Counted from the stretch's first letter, positions 1 through 6,899 are shown. The stretch is 12,308 nt of DNA from DATBLE01 sp046735055 (GCA_046735055.1 JBKPSO010000028.1:1-12308), one strand, 5' to 3'. Translations and numbers: made by a program. Notes: generated by a model from the sequence alone, not told the origin.

Positions 1-1
1 C

Positions 2-1036
2 GTCCAGCTCGGCGCCTGGGACGAGACGATCGAGACGATCGCGAGCTTTGGGCAGGAGCCGTTCGTCAGGCTCGATCCCGGTGAGACGGCGAAGCGGGCG
101 GGGGCGGGCACGCATCTCGGGGGCGTCTTCGAGCCGACCGCTGCGTCCGTCCAACCGGCGCTCCTCGCCCGCGGGCTGCGACGCGTCGCGCTCGAGGCCG
201 GCGTCCGAATCTTCGAGCGCTCGCCGATGACGAGCCTCGATCGCTCGCGAGCGCCGCGCGTCGTCACGGCCCGCGGCTCGGTCCGCGCGACGAAGGTCGT
301 CCTCGCCCTCAACGCTTGGGCGGCGGCGTTGCCCGAGCTCCGCCGCGCCCTCGTCGTGATCGCGAGCGACATCGTCGCCACCGTACCCGCTCCCGACCGG
401 CTGGCCGAGATCGGCTGGGTGAACGGGATCTGCATCTCGGACTCGAGGATGCTCGTCAACTACTACCGCAACACCCTCGACGGACGGGTCGCGTTCGGCA
501 AGGGAGGCGGGAAGCTCGCCTTCGGGGGGAGGATCGGCACCAGTTTCGACGGCCCGTCCCCGCGTGCCGATGACGTCGCGGCGAGCATGCACTCCCTCTA
601 CCCCACGCTGCGCGACATTGACGTCACCCACAGCTGGATGGGGCCGATCGACCGCTCCGAGGTCGGGCTCCCGTTCTTCTCCCGCCTCGGCGGCCGGGAG
701 GACATCCTCTATGGTCTCGGCTACTCGGGAAACGGCGTTGGCCCGACCTTCGTCGGCGGCCGGATCCTCGCTTCCCTCACGCTCGGGCTCGACGACGAGT
801 GGTCGCGCGCCGGGCTGGCGCGGCCTCCGGTCGGCGTGTTCCCGCCCGAGCCCGTGCGCTACCTGGGCGGATTGCTCGTGCAGAGGGCCATCGAGCGCAA
901 GGAGGCAGCAGAGGACGCCGGCCGCACGACCGATGCCGTAACACTGTTTCTCGCTGGGCTCGCGCCCGCGGGGCTCGTGCCGCTGAAGAAGCCGGCGGGC
1001 GAGACCGTTCAGCCGGGGACGCGGGCCGTGACATGA
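2..1036 (+). CDS. FAD-dependent oxidoreductase, DAO family (gamma-glutamylputrescine oxidase-like), 5' truncated by window
   Basis: The open frame enters at base 2 and gives 344 visible residues; the N-terminal FAD-binding GxGxxG segment lies outside the window. A DAO-family oxidoreductase of this kind oxidises a secondary or primary amine, passing electrons through FAD to oxygen or another acceptor, in the cytoplasm. The sequence shows the family's C-terminal FAD-contact segment GYSGNGVGPTFVGGRIL (about visible residues 240-256) and a tail of the FPPEPVRYLGG type. That pattern fits actinobacterial proteins annotated as gamma-glutamylputrescine oxidase-like. An internal ATG at 227 could be mistaken for a start, but the frame upstream is clearly coding (LGGVFEPTAASVQPALLARGLRR, a DAO core pattern). 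Its stop overlaps the next start (ATGA, 1033-1036), so the two genes are translationally coupled. The substrate is not determinable; a sarcosine- or glycine-oxidase-like role is the main alternative. Confidence 0.88.
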   Translation, partial: VQLGAWDETIETIASFGQEPFVRLDPGETAKRAGAGTHLGGVFEPTAASVQPALLARGLRRVALEAGVRIFERSPMTSLDRSRAPRVVTARGSVRATKVVLALNAWAAALPELRRALVVIASDIVATVPAPDRLAEIGWVNGICISDSRMLVNYYRNTLDGRVAFGKGGGKLAFGGRIGTSFDGPSPRADDVAASMHSLYPTLRDIDVTHSWMGPIDRSEVGLPFFSRLGGREDILYGLGYSGNGVGPTFVGGRILASLTLGLDDEWSRAGLARPPVGVFPPEPVRYLGGLLVQRAIERKEAAEDAGRTTDAVTLFLAGLAPAGLVPLKKPAGETVQPGTRAVT

Positions 1037-2397
1037 AGGACGTCGTCGTCGTCGGCGGGGGCATCGCGGGGCTGACGGCCGCCTGGCAGCTCCGTGATCT
1101 CGACGCGCTCGTGCTGGAGGCGGAGGATCGAGTCGGCGGACGGATCAAGTCGTTCTCGCGCGGCGAGCACTGGGTCAGCGTCGGAGCCCACATGTTCCCC
1201 GGCGAGGGCTCTCTCCTCTGGGATCTCCTCGCCGATCTCGGCCTGGAGCCTGCGCGAATCACCGGGAGCCTGCTGGGGATCGCCTACCAGGGGCGCATCG
1301 TCAGCGGAGGCCGGGCGGAGACCTTTCCGCTGCGCCTCCCGCTCGCGGCGGCCGCCCGGATCTCGCTCGTCAGGTCGGGACTCCGCATCCGCCGTGACGC
1401 CGCCCACTACAACCGCCTCGCGCGGCGCGCCGAGGGAGAGACCGATTCCGACATCCGCCGGCGGATACTCGGCTTCTTCGACGATCGCTCGTGGGCCGAC
1501 TACCTTGGGCGGGTCCACCCGCAGGTCGAGGAGATCTACCGGGCGACGGCAAACCGTCTGACGGCCGAACCTGACGAGATCGCCGCCGGCTGCATGATCG
1601 GCCTCTTTGCCCACGTCTGGAGCGAAGCCGGCGTGGTCCTCGGCTACAACCTGCGCCAGGGTCCTTCCGCCCTTCCGGAAGAGCTGGCCTTGAGGCTGGA
1701 GGGCCGCGTCCTGACCGAAGCGCCGGTGCACGAGGTCGCGCGCGACGCGGCCGGCGTCACCGTCCGCTACCGCCGCGAGGGACGCGACGAGGAGGTGAGG
1801 GCGCGGTGCGCGATCGTCGCGACCCCGGCGCCCGACGCTCGCTCGATCGTGCCCGACCTGCCTCCCGAGACTGCGCAGGCGCTCGACGCGATCACGTACG
1901 GCCCGTTCTTCGTCGGCGGCATCGTCACCGACGAGACGAGGTCGATGCCGTGGGACGATCTCTATTCGCTGCTCACGCCGGGCAGGGCATTCAACATGCT
2001 CTTCAACCACGCGAACGCGCTGCGAACGCCTGGAGCCCCTCGCGAGCCCGGCGGCGCCTTGATGGTCTACGGCGGCGCAGACCTCGCCCGCAGCCAGTTC
2101 GAGCGAACGGATGCCGAGATCGAGACGGCGATCGGGGACAACCTCTACTCGATCTACCCGGAGGCCAGGGGTGTCGTGCGCGAGGTGATCGTCCAGCGCT
2201 GGGAACGCGCGATCCCGTTCGCAGCCCCCGGGCGCTCGCAGGTGCAGGCGGCGCTCGAGCGGGGTGTTGACGGCGCAATCTTCTTCGCCGGCGACTACGT
2301 CGGCGAGTGGACGCATATGGAGGCAGCGGCGTTGACCGCCACCGAGGCGGCAGCCGCCGCTCGCGCCCGTATCGCTGCCGCACCCGCCAGCGCGTGA
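1033..2397 (+). CDS. Flavin-containing amine oxidase / protoporphyrinogen-oxidase-fold protein
   Basis: This 454-aa protein starts at ATG 1033, inside the stop of the upstream gene. The first residues MKDVVVVGGGIAGLTAAW carry the dinucleotide-binding GxGxxG (residues 8-13). The acidic residue of the FAD-ribose site follows in LVLEAEDRVGGRI. The C-terminus has the flavin-contact motif IFFAGDYVGEWTHMEAAALT, typical of the amino_oxidase family (PF01593 type). Length fits the family (about 430-480). An open frame extends upstream to 799, but that part is out-of-phase shadow over the preceding gene. The protein is cytoplasmic, with no signal peptide or membrane segment. The context, between a DAO oxidase and a 2-hydroxyacid dehydrogenase, points to amine or amino-acid oxidation rather than heme synthesis, where other hem genes would be expected. 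The GTGA overlap with the next gene again implies coupling. Function beyond a flavin oxidoreductase is inference. Confidence 0.88.
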   Translation: MKDVVVVGGGIAGLTAAWQLRDLDALVLEAEDRVGGRIKSFSRGEHWVSVGAHMFPGEGSLLWDLLADLGLEPARITGSLLGIAYQGRIVSGGRAETFPLRLPLAAAARISLVRSGLRIRRDAAHYNRLARRAEGETDSDIRRRILGFFDDRSWADYLGRVHPQVEEIYRATANRLTAEPDEIAAGCMIGLFAHVWSEAGVVLGYNLRQGPSALPEELALRLEGRVLTEAPVHEVARDAAGVTVRYRREGRDEEVRARCAIVATPAPDARSIVPDLPPETAQALDAITYGPFFVGGIVTDETRSMPWDDLYSLLTPGRAFNMLFNHANALRTPGAPREPGGALMVYGGADLARSQFERTDAEIETAIGDNLYSIYPEARGVVREVIVQRWERAIPFAAPGRSQVQAALERGVDGAIFFAGDYVGEWTHMEAAALTATEAAAAARARIAAAPASA

Positions 2398-3353
2398 AGC
2401 TCGTCTGCCCGGACGGCGAGCCCCAGTACCGCCGCCTCCTCGAGCCCGAGCAGCTGGCGCGCATGGAGATGGACGGCCATGAGCTCGAGTGGTTCGACGA
2501 GCCGCCGCACTCGGACGAGGCCTGGGTGGAGCGGCTGAGCGTAGCCGAGGGGGTGCTCCTCCTCTGGCGCCTTCCGCCCGGGGTGCTGCGCGCCTGCCCG
2601 AGCGTGCGCGTGATCAGCTTCGTCGGCACAGGCGTCGAGTCGTACGTCGAGATGGACGAGGCACGGGCGGGCGGCGGCGTCACCGTCTGCAACGTGCCGC
2701 ACTACGGCGACAACGCCGTCGCCGAGCACGCGCTGGCGCTGGCGCTCGCCGTGGCGCGGGGTGTCGCCGAGGGCGACCGCGCCGTACGCGCAGGCTTCTG
2801 GGAGCAGACGGAAGGGCTCGAGCTGGCCGGCCGACGGCTCGGCGTCGTCGGCGCCGGCCCGATCGGCAAGCGCATGATCGACCTCGGCCGCGCGCTCGGC
2901 ATGACGGTCGTCTGCTGGACGCGGCGCCGCAGCGCCGAGCGAGAGCGCGAGCTGGCCGTTCCGCTACTCGAGCTGGAGGAGCTCTTCTCGACGTCCGACG
3001 TCGTCTCGCTCCACCTCGCGCACCGGCCCGAGACGGAGGGCATCGTGACCCGGCGCCTGCTCTCGCTCCTCCAGCCGCACGCCATCCTCGTCAACACGGC
3101 GCGCGGCCGCCTGATCGACGAGCAGGCCCTGGCCGAGCTGCTCCGCGCCGGTGCGATCCGCGGTGCAGGGCTCGACGTCCTCGGGACGGAGCCGCCCCCA
3201 CCGGACCATCCTCTGCTCTCGGCGCCACGAACGGTCCTCACGCCGCACGTGGGCTTCCACACGACCGAGGCGTCCGGTGAGCTCGTGCGGGTCGCACTCG
3301 AGAATCTGCTCGCGTTCGCCCGCGGCGAGCCTCAGAACGTCTGCGACCCATAG
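2394..3353 (+). CDS. D-isomer-specific 2-hydroxyacid dehydrogenase (NAD-dependent)
   Basis: I chose GTG 2394, which overlaps the previous stop (GTGA) and gives 319 aa, the normal length for this family; the upstream extension is shadow. The enzyme interconverts a D-2-hydroxyacid and its 2-oxoacid with NAD(P)H. The Rossmann motif is VVGAGPIGKR (G153, G155, G158). The catalytic triad is visible: Arg237 in NTARGRLID, Glu266 in LDVLGTEPP, and His285 in LTPHVGFHT. The N-terminal half is the lid/substrate domain, with the family's VPHYGDNAVAEHALAL stretch (about 101-116). It is the last gene of the three-gene + strand operon; what follows is degraded DNA without a clear terminator. The substrate (glyoxylate/hydroxypyruvate, phosphoglycerate-like or other) cannot be read from sequence. 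Confidence 0.92.
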   Translation: MKLVCPDGEPQYRRLLEPEQLARMEMDGHELEWFDEPPHSDEAWVERLSVAEGVLLLWRLPPGVLRACPSVRVISFVGTGVESYVEMDEARAGGGVTVCNVPHYGDNAVAEHALALALAVARGVAEGDRAVRAGFWEQTEGLELAGRRLGVVGAGPIGKRMIDLGRALGMTVVCWTRRRSAERERELAVPLLELEELFSTSDVVSLHLAHRPETEGIVTRRLLSLLQPHAILVNTARGRLIDEQALAELLRAGAIRGAGLDVLGTEPPPPDHPLLSAPRTVLTPHVGFHTTEASGELVRVALENLLAFARGEPQNVCDP

Positions 3354-3366
3354 GGTTTCTTTGCTG

Positions 3367-3745
3367 ATGGCCGCCCGCGTCGCCTGGCTCTCGACCGCGC
3401 CCGTGAAGGCGCTTGCGCTCGTCCACCCTGCCGAGGTGCAGCTCGAGGGTAAGGAGTGCGAGAAACCGCCGCTTCCACCTCGTCGACGAGAAGGGACGGC
3501 TGGTGAACGCCAAGACGGTAGGTCGCCTGGTTCAGGTGAGCGCCGGCTCCGACGAGGCTGCCCGCACGCTCGAGCTGCGCTTCCCGCACGGCGCCGTCGT
3601 GAGCGCGGAGATCGAGCTCGGCGAGCCGGTGGACACGTCTTCTTCGACCGCACCGTGCCGGGGCGGTTCGTGGTCGGACCGTGGTGTCCCCTACCTTTCC
3701 GATCATGCAAGCGAGCCTTGCGCGTTCCGCGCACCGGGAGTACAT
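3367..3745 (+). pseudogene. MOSC-domain protein, N-terminal remnant with multiple frameshifts
   Basis: Pieces of one protein appear in changing frames. Frame 1 from ATG 3367 reads MAARVAWLSTAPVKALALVH. The next frame reads NRRFHLVDEKGRLVN and continues to GAVVSAEIELGEPVDT. Frame 1 resumes with FFDRTVPGRFVVGPW, and the other frame then gives LSDHA. Joined, these match the N-terminal beta-barrel of MOSC proteins (molybdenum-cofactor sulfurase C-terminal family; sulfur-carrier proteins, usually about 200-270 aa). Two of the lesions look like one-base losses in short homopolymers (G run near 3451, A run near 3460), one is a lost base near 3637, and another lies near 3685. Everything after about residue 110 is missing. 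No ribosome binding site precedes the ATG. It is most likely a decayed gene. Sequencing error could explain the homopolymer cases but not the loss of the C-terminal half. Confidence 0.72.
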
Positions 3746-3990
3746 CCTCGTCCTCGATCCCGGCCAACGTGCGGACGACTACGACCATTGGGGGTGACGG
3801 GATGCAATACACGTTCGCCCTCCCGCCGACGTGCGGCGCTCCGCTCAGCTCGCCCCCGGCCGGTAGCTGCCGCCGAGCCGGGAATAGCTCCGCCCGGGCG
3901 GCGTACGTGCAAATGAATCGATCACCAACCATACTCATGCGACAGCGGTCGCTCGGCTCGACCGTCACCTGCTCCCAAGGAGGGGCTGGA

Positions 3991-4089
3991 GTGAAGCTCA
4001 GCGTGAGTCGTCGCGAGCAGCCTACGTCGCCAACCGTCCCCCACGGTGCGCCGATGCGTCGCGGAGCTGCCAGAAAGGTGACCACATGA
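3991..4089 (+). CDS. Short leader ORF (32 aa), translationally coupled to the binding-protein remnant
   Basis: A strong Shine-Dalgarno run AAGGAGGGG (3977-3985) sits just ahead of GTG 3991. The 32-residue product MKLSVSRREQPTSPTV... ends at TGA 4087-4089, which overlaps the ATG at 4086 of the ABC binding protein (ATGA). The peptide is basic, has no hydrophobic segment and matches no family I recognise. The frame is also open upstream, so the ribosome binding site and the overlap, not the open frame, are the evidence. It may be a leader peptide that sets translation of the transporter gene, or the tail of an eroded gene. Its target gene is now broken, so any regulation is probably defunct. Confidence 0.38.
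   Translation: MKLSVSRREQPTSPTVPHGAPMRRGAARKVTT
4073..4080 (+). promoter_or_regulatory. Ribosome binding site of the binding-protein remnant
   Basis: GAAAGGTG lies five bases before ATG 4086, inside the leader ORF. It supports 4086 as the original start of the sugar-binding protein. Confidence 0.55.
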
Positions 4090-4296
4090 TGCGTAGTGCA
4101 CGGCGGACGCGCGCAATGCTCGGCGCGGTCGCTCTCATCCTCGTCGCTGCCGGTGTCGCCGCGCTGACGGCGGCGGCGCAGACGAAGCGGCACCAGGACG
4201 TCACGATCACGTGGATGACCTTCGAGACGCCGAACCTGCCGGCGTCGTTCTGGGAGGACGTCCGGACCCGCTTCGAGGCCGCCAACCCGGGAATCC
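4086..4296 (+). pseudogene. Sugar ABC transporter substrate-binding protein, N-terminal fragment
   Basis: The start at ATG 4086 has a fitting ribosome binding site. Residues 1-31 form a classic export signal: basic MMRSARRTR, a hydrophobic core LGAVALILVAAGVAAL, then an AAAQ cleavage region. The mature start VTITWMTFETPNLPASFWED and RFEAANPGI is the usual first beta-strand and helix of extracellular solute-binding proteins of family 1 (carbohydrate ABC importers, normally 400-450 aa). After about 70 residues homology stops, and the DNA switches to galactokinase coding in another frame. The fragment is a truncated, presumably non-functional binding protein. The rest of the importer (permeases) is absent from the window. 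Confidence 0.7.
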
Positions 4297-4911
4297 ACGG
4301 GCGTCCCCTGCGGGATCATGGATCAGCTGGCCTCGATCGCCGGCCGTGGCGACGGCGCGCTGCTGATCGACTGCCGCAACCTCTCGGTCGAGCTGGTTCC
4401 GCTGCCGCCCTCCCTCGCGGTGCTCGTCGTCCAGTCGGGCCTGTCCCGCGCGCTTGCCGACAGCGCGTACGCGGAGCGGCGGGCGACCTGTGAGGCCGCC
4501 GCCGAACGGCTCGGTCTCCGCGCGCTGAGGGACGCGACCGCGGATCAGGTCGCGGACGACCCGCGGGCTCGCCACGTCGTTTCCGAGAACGAGCGCGTGC
4601 TCGCAGCGGCGGTCGCCCTCCGCGGCGGCGACGTCCACGCCCTCGGTCGGCTCCTCTCCGAGTCTCACGCGAGCCTGCGCGACGACTTCGACGTCTCGAC
4701 ACCGGAGCTCGACGCCCTCGTCCAGGCCCTGATCGCAGCCGGTGCGCTCGGTGCGCGACTGACCGGCGCCGGCTTCGGCGGCTGCGTCGTGGCACTCGCC
4801 CTGGAGGAGGACGCCGACCGCGTCAGCGCCGACGCCTGCGAGCGCTACCGCCGTCTCACCGGCCTGGAGCCGAAGCCGTTCCGAGTCCGGGCCGTCGCCG
4901 GCGCGGGTCCG
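4297..4911 (+). pseudogene. galK: Galactokinase, C-terminal two-thirds (5' deleted, natural stop lost)
   Basis: Homology begins abruptly at TGVPCGIMDQLASIAGRG, the conserved galactokinase segment normally near residue 145, and runs to FRVRAVAGAGP. The GHMP-kinase motif 3, TGAGFGGC, is intact at 4762-4785. SAYAERRATCEAA, ARHVVSENERVLAAA and SHASLRDDFDVSTPELDAL are all characteristic. Galactokinase phosphorylates galactose with ATP in the Leloir pathway. The fragment lacks the N-terminal sugar-binding residues and the GHMP ATP-binding motif (PxGxGLSSSA), so it should be inactive. Past 4911 the frame has no stop and reads on in phase into the small gene at 5053, ending at 5214; a TAG in another frame at 4932 may be the original stop. 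The coding body is undamaged, so truncation may be recent. Confidence 0.82.
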
Positions 4912-5040
4912 GCGGAGGCCCCGTCGCCGGGTAGCCAATCGGAGATCTCTGCTCCCCGCGGCCCCCGTCGACAAGCCGGACCAGATCATGGGGCCGCATC
5001 ACGGCGTTCGGGCGCGCTACCGTGTGGTTGCGCTCGCGAA

Positions 5041-5046
5041 AGGAGG
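5041..5046 (+). promoter_or_regulatory. Strong Shine-Dalgarno site
   Basis: AGGAGG, extended to AAAGGAGG, is placed six bases before GTG 5053. It decides the start of the 53-aa gene and shows that this gene is translated separately from the galactokinase read-through frame. A TACCGT hexamer just upstream (about 5019-5024) could be a -10 element, but no good -35 was seen. Confidence 0.7.
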
Positions 5047-5052
5047 CACAGC

Positions 5053-5214
5053 GTGTGTTGGTCGAAGCAAGAGCGTGAGCAGTGGGAGCGCGAGCGGCGC
5101 GAGGCCGAGCTCGAGGCCGAGCGGATCCGGCTTGTCTCCGCGACACACAAGACAGCGGAGCCTGAGCCCGAGGTCCAATTTGACGAGCGCGAGGAAGAGC
5201 TCGTCCGCGCCTAG
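5053..5214 (+). CDS. Small charged helical protein, 53 aa, unknown function
   Basis: GTG 5053 follows an ideal ribosome binding site and the gene ends at TAG 5212-5214. The product begins MCWSKQEREQWERERREAEL and is dominated by Glu and Arg, predicting one long charged helix or coiled coil (about residues 5-28). An acidic tail EPEPEVQFDEREEELVRA follows. It has a single Cys (residue 2), no membrane segment and no signal peptide. A 13-bp hairpin follows 18 bases after the stop, giving a complete small transcription unit. I recognise no family. It is in frame with the galactokinase relic, but the independent ribosome binding site argues against a fusion. A cytoplasmic accessory or regulatory peptide is possible; the function is unknown. 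Confidence 0.62.
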   Translation: MCWSKQEREQWERERREAELEAERIRLVSATHKTAEPEPEVQFDEREEELVRA

Positions 5215-5232
5215 CTCGACCGACCCATACCG

Positions 5233-5263
5233 ACGACGGCCGCCCCAAGCGGGCGGCCGTCGT
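5233..5263 (+). terminator. Hairpin terminator after the 53-aa gene
   Basis: A perfect 13-bp stem (ACGACGGCCGCCC pairing with GGGCGGCCGTCGT) with a 5-base loop CAAGC starts 18 bases after the stop. No T-run follows, as is common in high-GC actinobacteria, so termination by this hairpin is likely but not proven. Confidence 0.7.
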
Positions 5264-5433
5264 GGATCTCGACGAGCGGAGGGGTGACTCCTTCGGGCGA
5301 CTCCGGATCCGTCAGACCAATGCTCGGGGAGAATCGCCGTGTGGTCGGGTGCCGCTTCGCTCACGATGAGAGTGCAGGGACCGCCGGTTGGGCGGCTCGA
5401 CGGCTTTGGGGTGGTTGTTCGCGGCTGCTTCTA

Positions 5434-5453
5434 AGAGCGCCTTTCAGAATGAG
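5434..5453 (+). repeat. Terminal inverted repeat, left copy
   Basis: AGAGCGCCTTTCAGAATGAG matches the reverse complement of 7006-7025 at 19 of 20 bases; the one mismatch is T/A at base 17. The last codons and stop of the transposase (Ser-Phe-stop) lie inside it, as occurs in compact IS5-family elements. No clear target-site duplication flanks it. Confidence 0.8.
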
Positions 5454-6253
5454 CATCTGGCTTGAAGGAGCTTGAGGCAGATGAGGCTGCAGCCGATCTC
5501 GAGGAAGGCTTCGTGGATGTCGTCGCGGCGCTCGTAGCGGATGCGTAGGCGCCGGTACTGGTGCAGCCAGGCGATCGTGCGCTCGACCACCCAGCGCTTC
5601 GCCCCGAGCCCGGAACCGTGACTGGTCTTCGGCAAGGCGATCTTCGCCTGGATGTGGCGGCGACGCAGTTCGCTACGGCTCTCGCGGGAGTGGTAGGCAC
5701 GGTCGCCGAAGAGGCTGCGCGGCCGACGGCGCGGGCGGCCGCGCCCTCCGCGCACCGGCGGGATGGCATCGACGAGCGGCATCAGCTGGGTGATGTCGTT
5801 GCGGTTGCCGCCCGTGAGCGAGCAGGCCAGCGGCGTGCCGCGCCCGCAGACGATTACGTGATGCTTGGAGCCGTTTCTTGAGCGGTCGACGGGGCTCGGG
5901 CCGGTCTTGTCGCCCTCCAAACGTCCGCACGTGCGAACGTCGATCGCCGCCCGCGACCAGTCGATCAGATCCGCCTCGTGCAGCTTCGCCAAGAGCAGCT
6001 CGTGCAGCCGCTGCCACACGCCCGCCTCCTGCCACTCGCGCAACCGGCGCCAGCAGGTCACCCCGGAGCCGCAGCCCATTTCCTGCGGCAGGTACTCCCG
6101 CGGGATCCCCGTCCGCAACACGAACAAGATCCCCGTCAACACCTTGCGATCGTCCAGCCGCTTGCGCCCCGGAAAGCGATGCCGCCGCGGCACCTTCGGG
6201 ATCAGCGGCTCGATCAACTCCCACAGCTCGTGCGACACCAACGGCCTCGCCAT
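5444..6253 (-). CDS. IS5-family transposase (DDE)
   Basis: I chose ATG 6253 (MARPLVSHELWELIEPLIPK), giving 269 aa, the usual length and start of this group. The frame is open to 6346 but the extra residues do not look like the family. The N-terminal IS5-type DUF4096 region, with LTGILFVLRTGIPREYLP, is present. The catalytic residues are Asp105 (AAIDVRTCG), Asp184 (LFGDRAYHSRE) and Glu224 (RWVVERTIAWLHQYRRLRIR). The protein binds the IS ends and performs cut-and-paste transposition. The stretch after Asp105 is shorter than the usual DSTHVRA-like form by about two residues, which may affect activity. The C-terminus overlaps the left inverted repeat. No frameshift or internal stop is present, so the gene is at least intact in outline. 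Confidence 0.9.
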   Translation of the reverse strand: MARPLVSHELWELIEPLIPKVPRRHRFPGRKRLDDRKVLTGILFVLRTGIPREYLPQEMGCGSGVTCWRRLREWQEAGVWQRLHELLLAKLHEADLIDWSRAAIDVRTCGRLEGDKTGPSPVDRSRNGSKHHVIVCGRGTPLACSLTGGNRNDITQLMPLVDAIPPVRGGRGRPRRRPRSLFGDRAYHSRESRSELRRRHIQAKIALPKTSHGSGLGAKRWVVERTIAWLHQYRRLRIRYERRDDIHEAFLEIGCSLICLKLLQARCSF

Positions 6254-6350
6254 CTGCGCCCCATCCTCCCAGTCGAAGTGGACGCAGCCCGCTTCGCCGC
6301 CGACCAGCGGGTCCTTCTTATGAAGGGGGGTATCCGACTCCCTCAACTAG

Positions 6351-6366
6351 ATTCCGCAAAAGCGCC
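6351..6366 (-). repeat. Possible imperfect right end of the IS5-family element
   Basis: ATTCCGCAAAAGCGCC lies about 100 bases upstream of the transposase start and resembles the left end only with a gap. It is immediately followed by a small CCTG-CAAA-CAGG hairpin. This is a weak candidate and competes with the near-perfect copy at 7006-7025. Confidence 0.35.
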
Positions 6367-6470
6367 TGCAAACAGGGGCCTTATTGGTCGAGAGAGTCGA
6401 GCTATCCGGCTTCTCGTCTCTCTGCGACCGAACGCCGTGACCCGACCGAACACCTTGAGCGGGTCCCCGG

Positions 6471-6899
6471 TCACGGATAGACGAAACCGCCACGGTGGTC
6501 GAACTCGGAGCCGTATTTGAAGGCAACGTCCCGGACGTTGCCCTCGGGACCGCGGAAGCTGAAACCGCAGCCCCAGCCCGATTCATCCGGCCGCTCGTCG
6601 AGATCGAAGACATCGTCGAACTCGCGCACCCGCTCGTGTGCCCGATCGACAGCCTCGGCGTCCTCGCAGGCAACCGTGACCGACACGCCGCGAAACCCGT
6701 CTGCGACGCGACCGAACCGTTCCTCAAACCTCGTGTCCGAAAACAGCCCGAGCACAACGCCGTTCGTGCACTGGAAGACGACGTGTTCCGGCACGCTCGT
6801 CGGCGCCTCCGGCCAGCCAAACTGGCGGTAGAACGCTGCCATCCGCCCGATGTCCCGGCAGGCGAGCGTCACAGCACTTATGCGAGGAAGAAGGCTCAT
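6471..6899 (-). CDS. VOC-superfamily (glyoxalase / bleomycin-resistance fold) protein
   Basis: I use ATG 6899 (MSLLPRISAVTLACRDIGRM), giving 142 aa; a GTG two codons upstream is an alternative, and neither has a good ribosome binding site. The protein has the two paired beta-alpha-beta-beta-beta repeats of the vicinal oxygen chelate fold. They are seen as ISAVTLACRDIGRMAAFYRQFGW at the start, FRGVSVTVACEDAEAVDRAHERV in the middle and FRGPEGNVRDVAFKYGSE near the end. VOC proteins bind a metal or sequester small molecules (glyoxalase, dioxygenase, drug binding). The usual His at the first ligand site appears to be Thr (VTLAC), and the final Glu is Asp (NVRDVAF), so a standard metal site is doubtful. 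It lies in the same orientation as the IS5 transposase and inside the 19/20 inverted repeat pair. The ligand is unknown. Confidence 0.83.
   Translation of the reverse strand: MSLLPRISAVTLACRDIGRMAAFYRQFGWPEAPTSVPEHVVFQCTNGVVLGLFSDTRFEERFGRVADGFRGVSVTVACEDAEAVDRAHERVREFDDVFDLDERPDESGWGCGFSFRGPEGNVRDVAFKYGSEFDHRGGFVYP

Larger units (their letters stand above)
5434..6366 (-). mobile_element. IS5-family insertion sequence (conservative boundaries)
   Basis: The element contains one DDE transposase gene. Its left end is the inverted repeat at 5434. A plausible but imperfect right end is ATTCCGCAAAAGCGCC at 6351-6366. Read inward this is GCGCTTTTGCGGAAT against GCGCCTTTCAGAAT on the left, about 12 matches with one gap. 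That gives about 930 bp, a normal IS5-family size. A much better match to the left end lies at 7006-7025, so the true right boundary is uncertain and the element may be 1,592 bp with the VOC gene inside. I found no convincing target duplication for either choice. Confidence 0.6.

Noticed and set aside
3705..3797. 30-codon frame reading ...EYILVLDPGQRADDYDHWG
   Set aside because: It briefly resembles a sugar-kinase N-terminus (YILVLD), but the following residues do not fit and it ends at once. Too short to call.
3910..3927. Possible LacI-type operator (TGAATCGATCAC) ahead of the sugar-binding protein
   Set aside because: Only about four of six positions are symmetric and no second copy was seen. 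Not enough to annotate.
2964..4319. Minus-strand open frame of 451 codons antisense to the dehydrogenase and relic region
   Set aside because: There is no recognisable domain. It overlaps a well-supported plus-strand enzyme and contains the composition expected of an antisense GC-rich frame.
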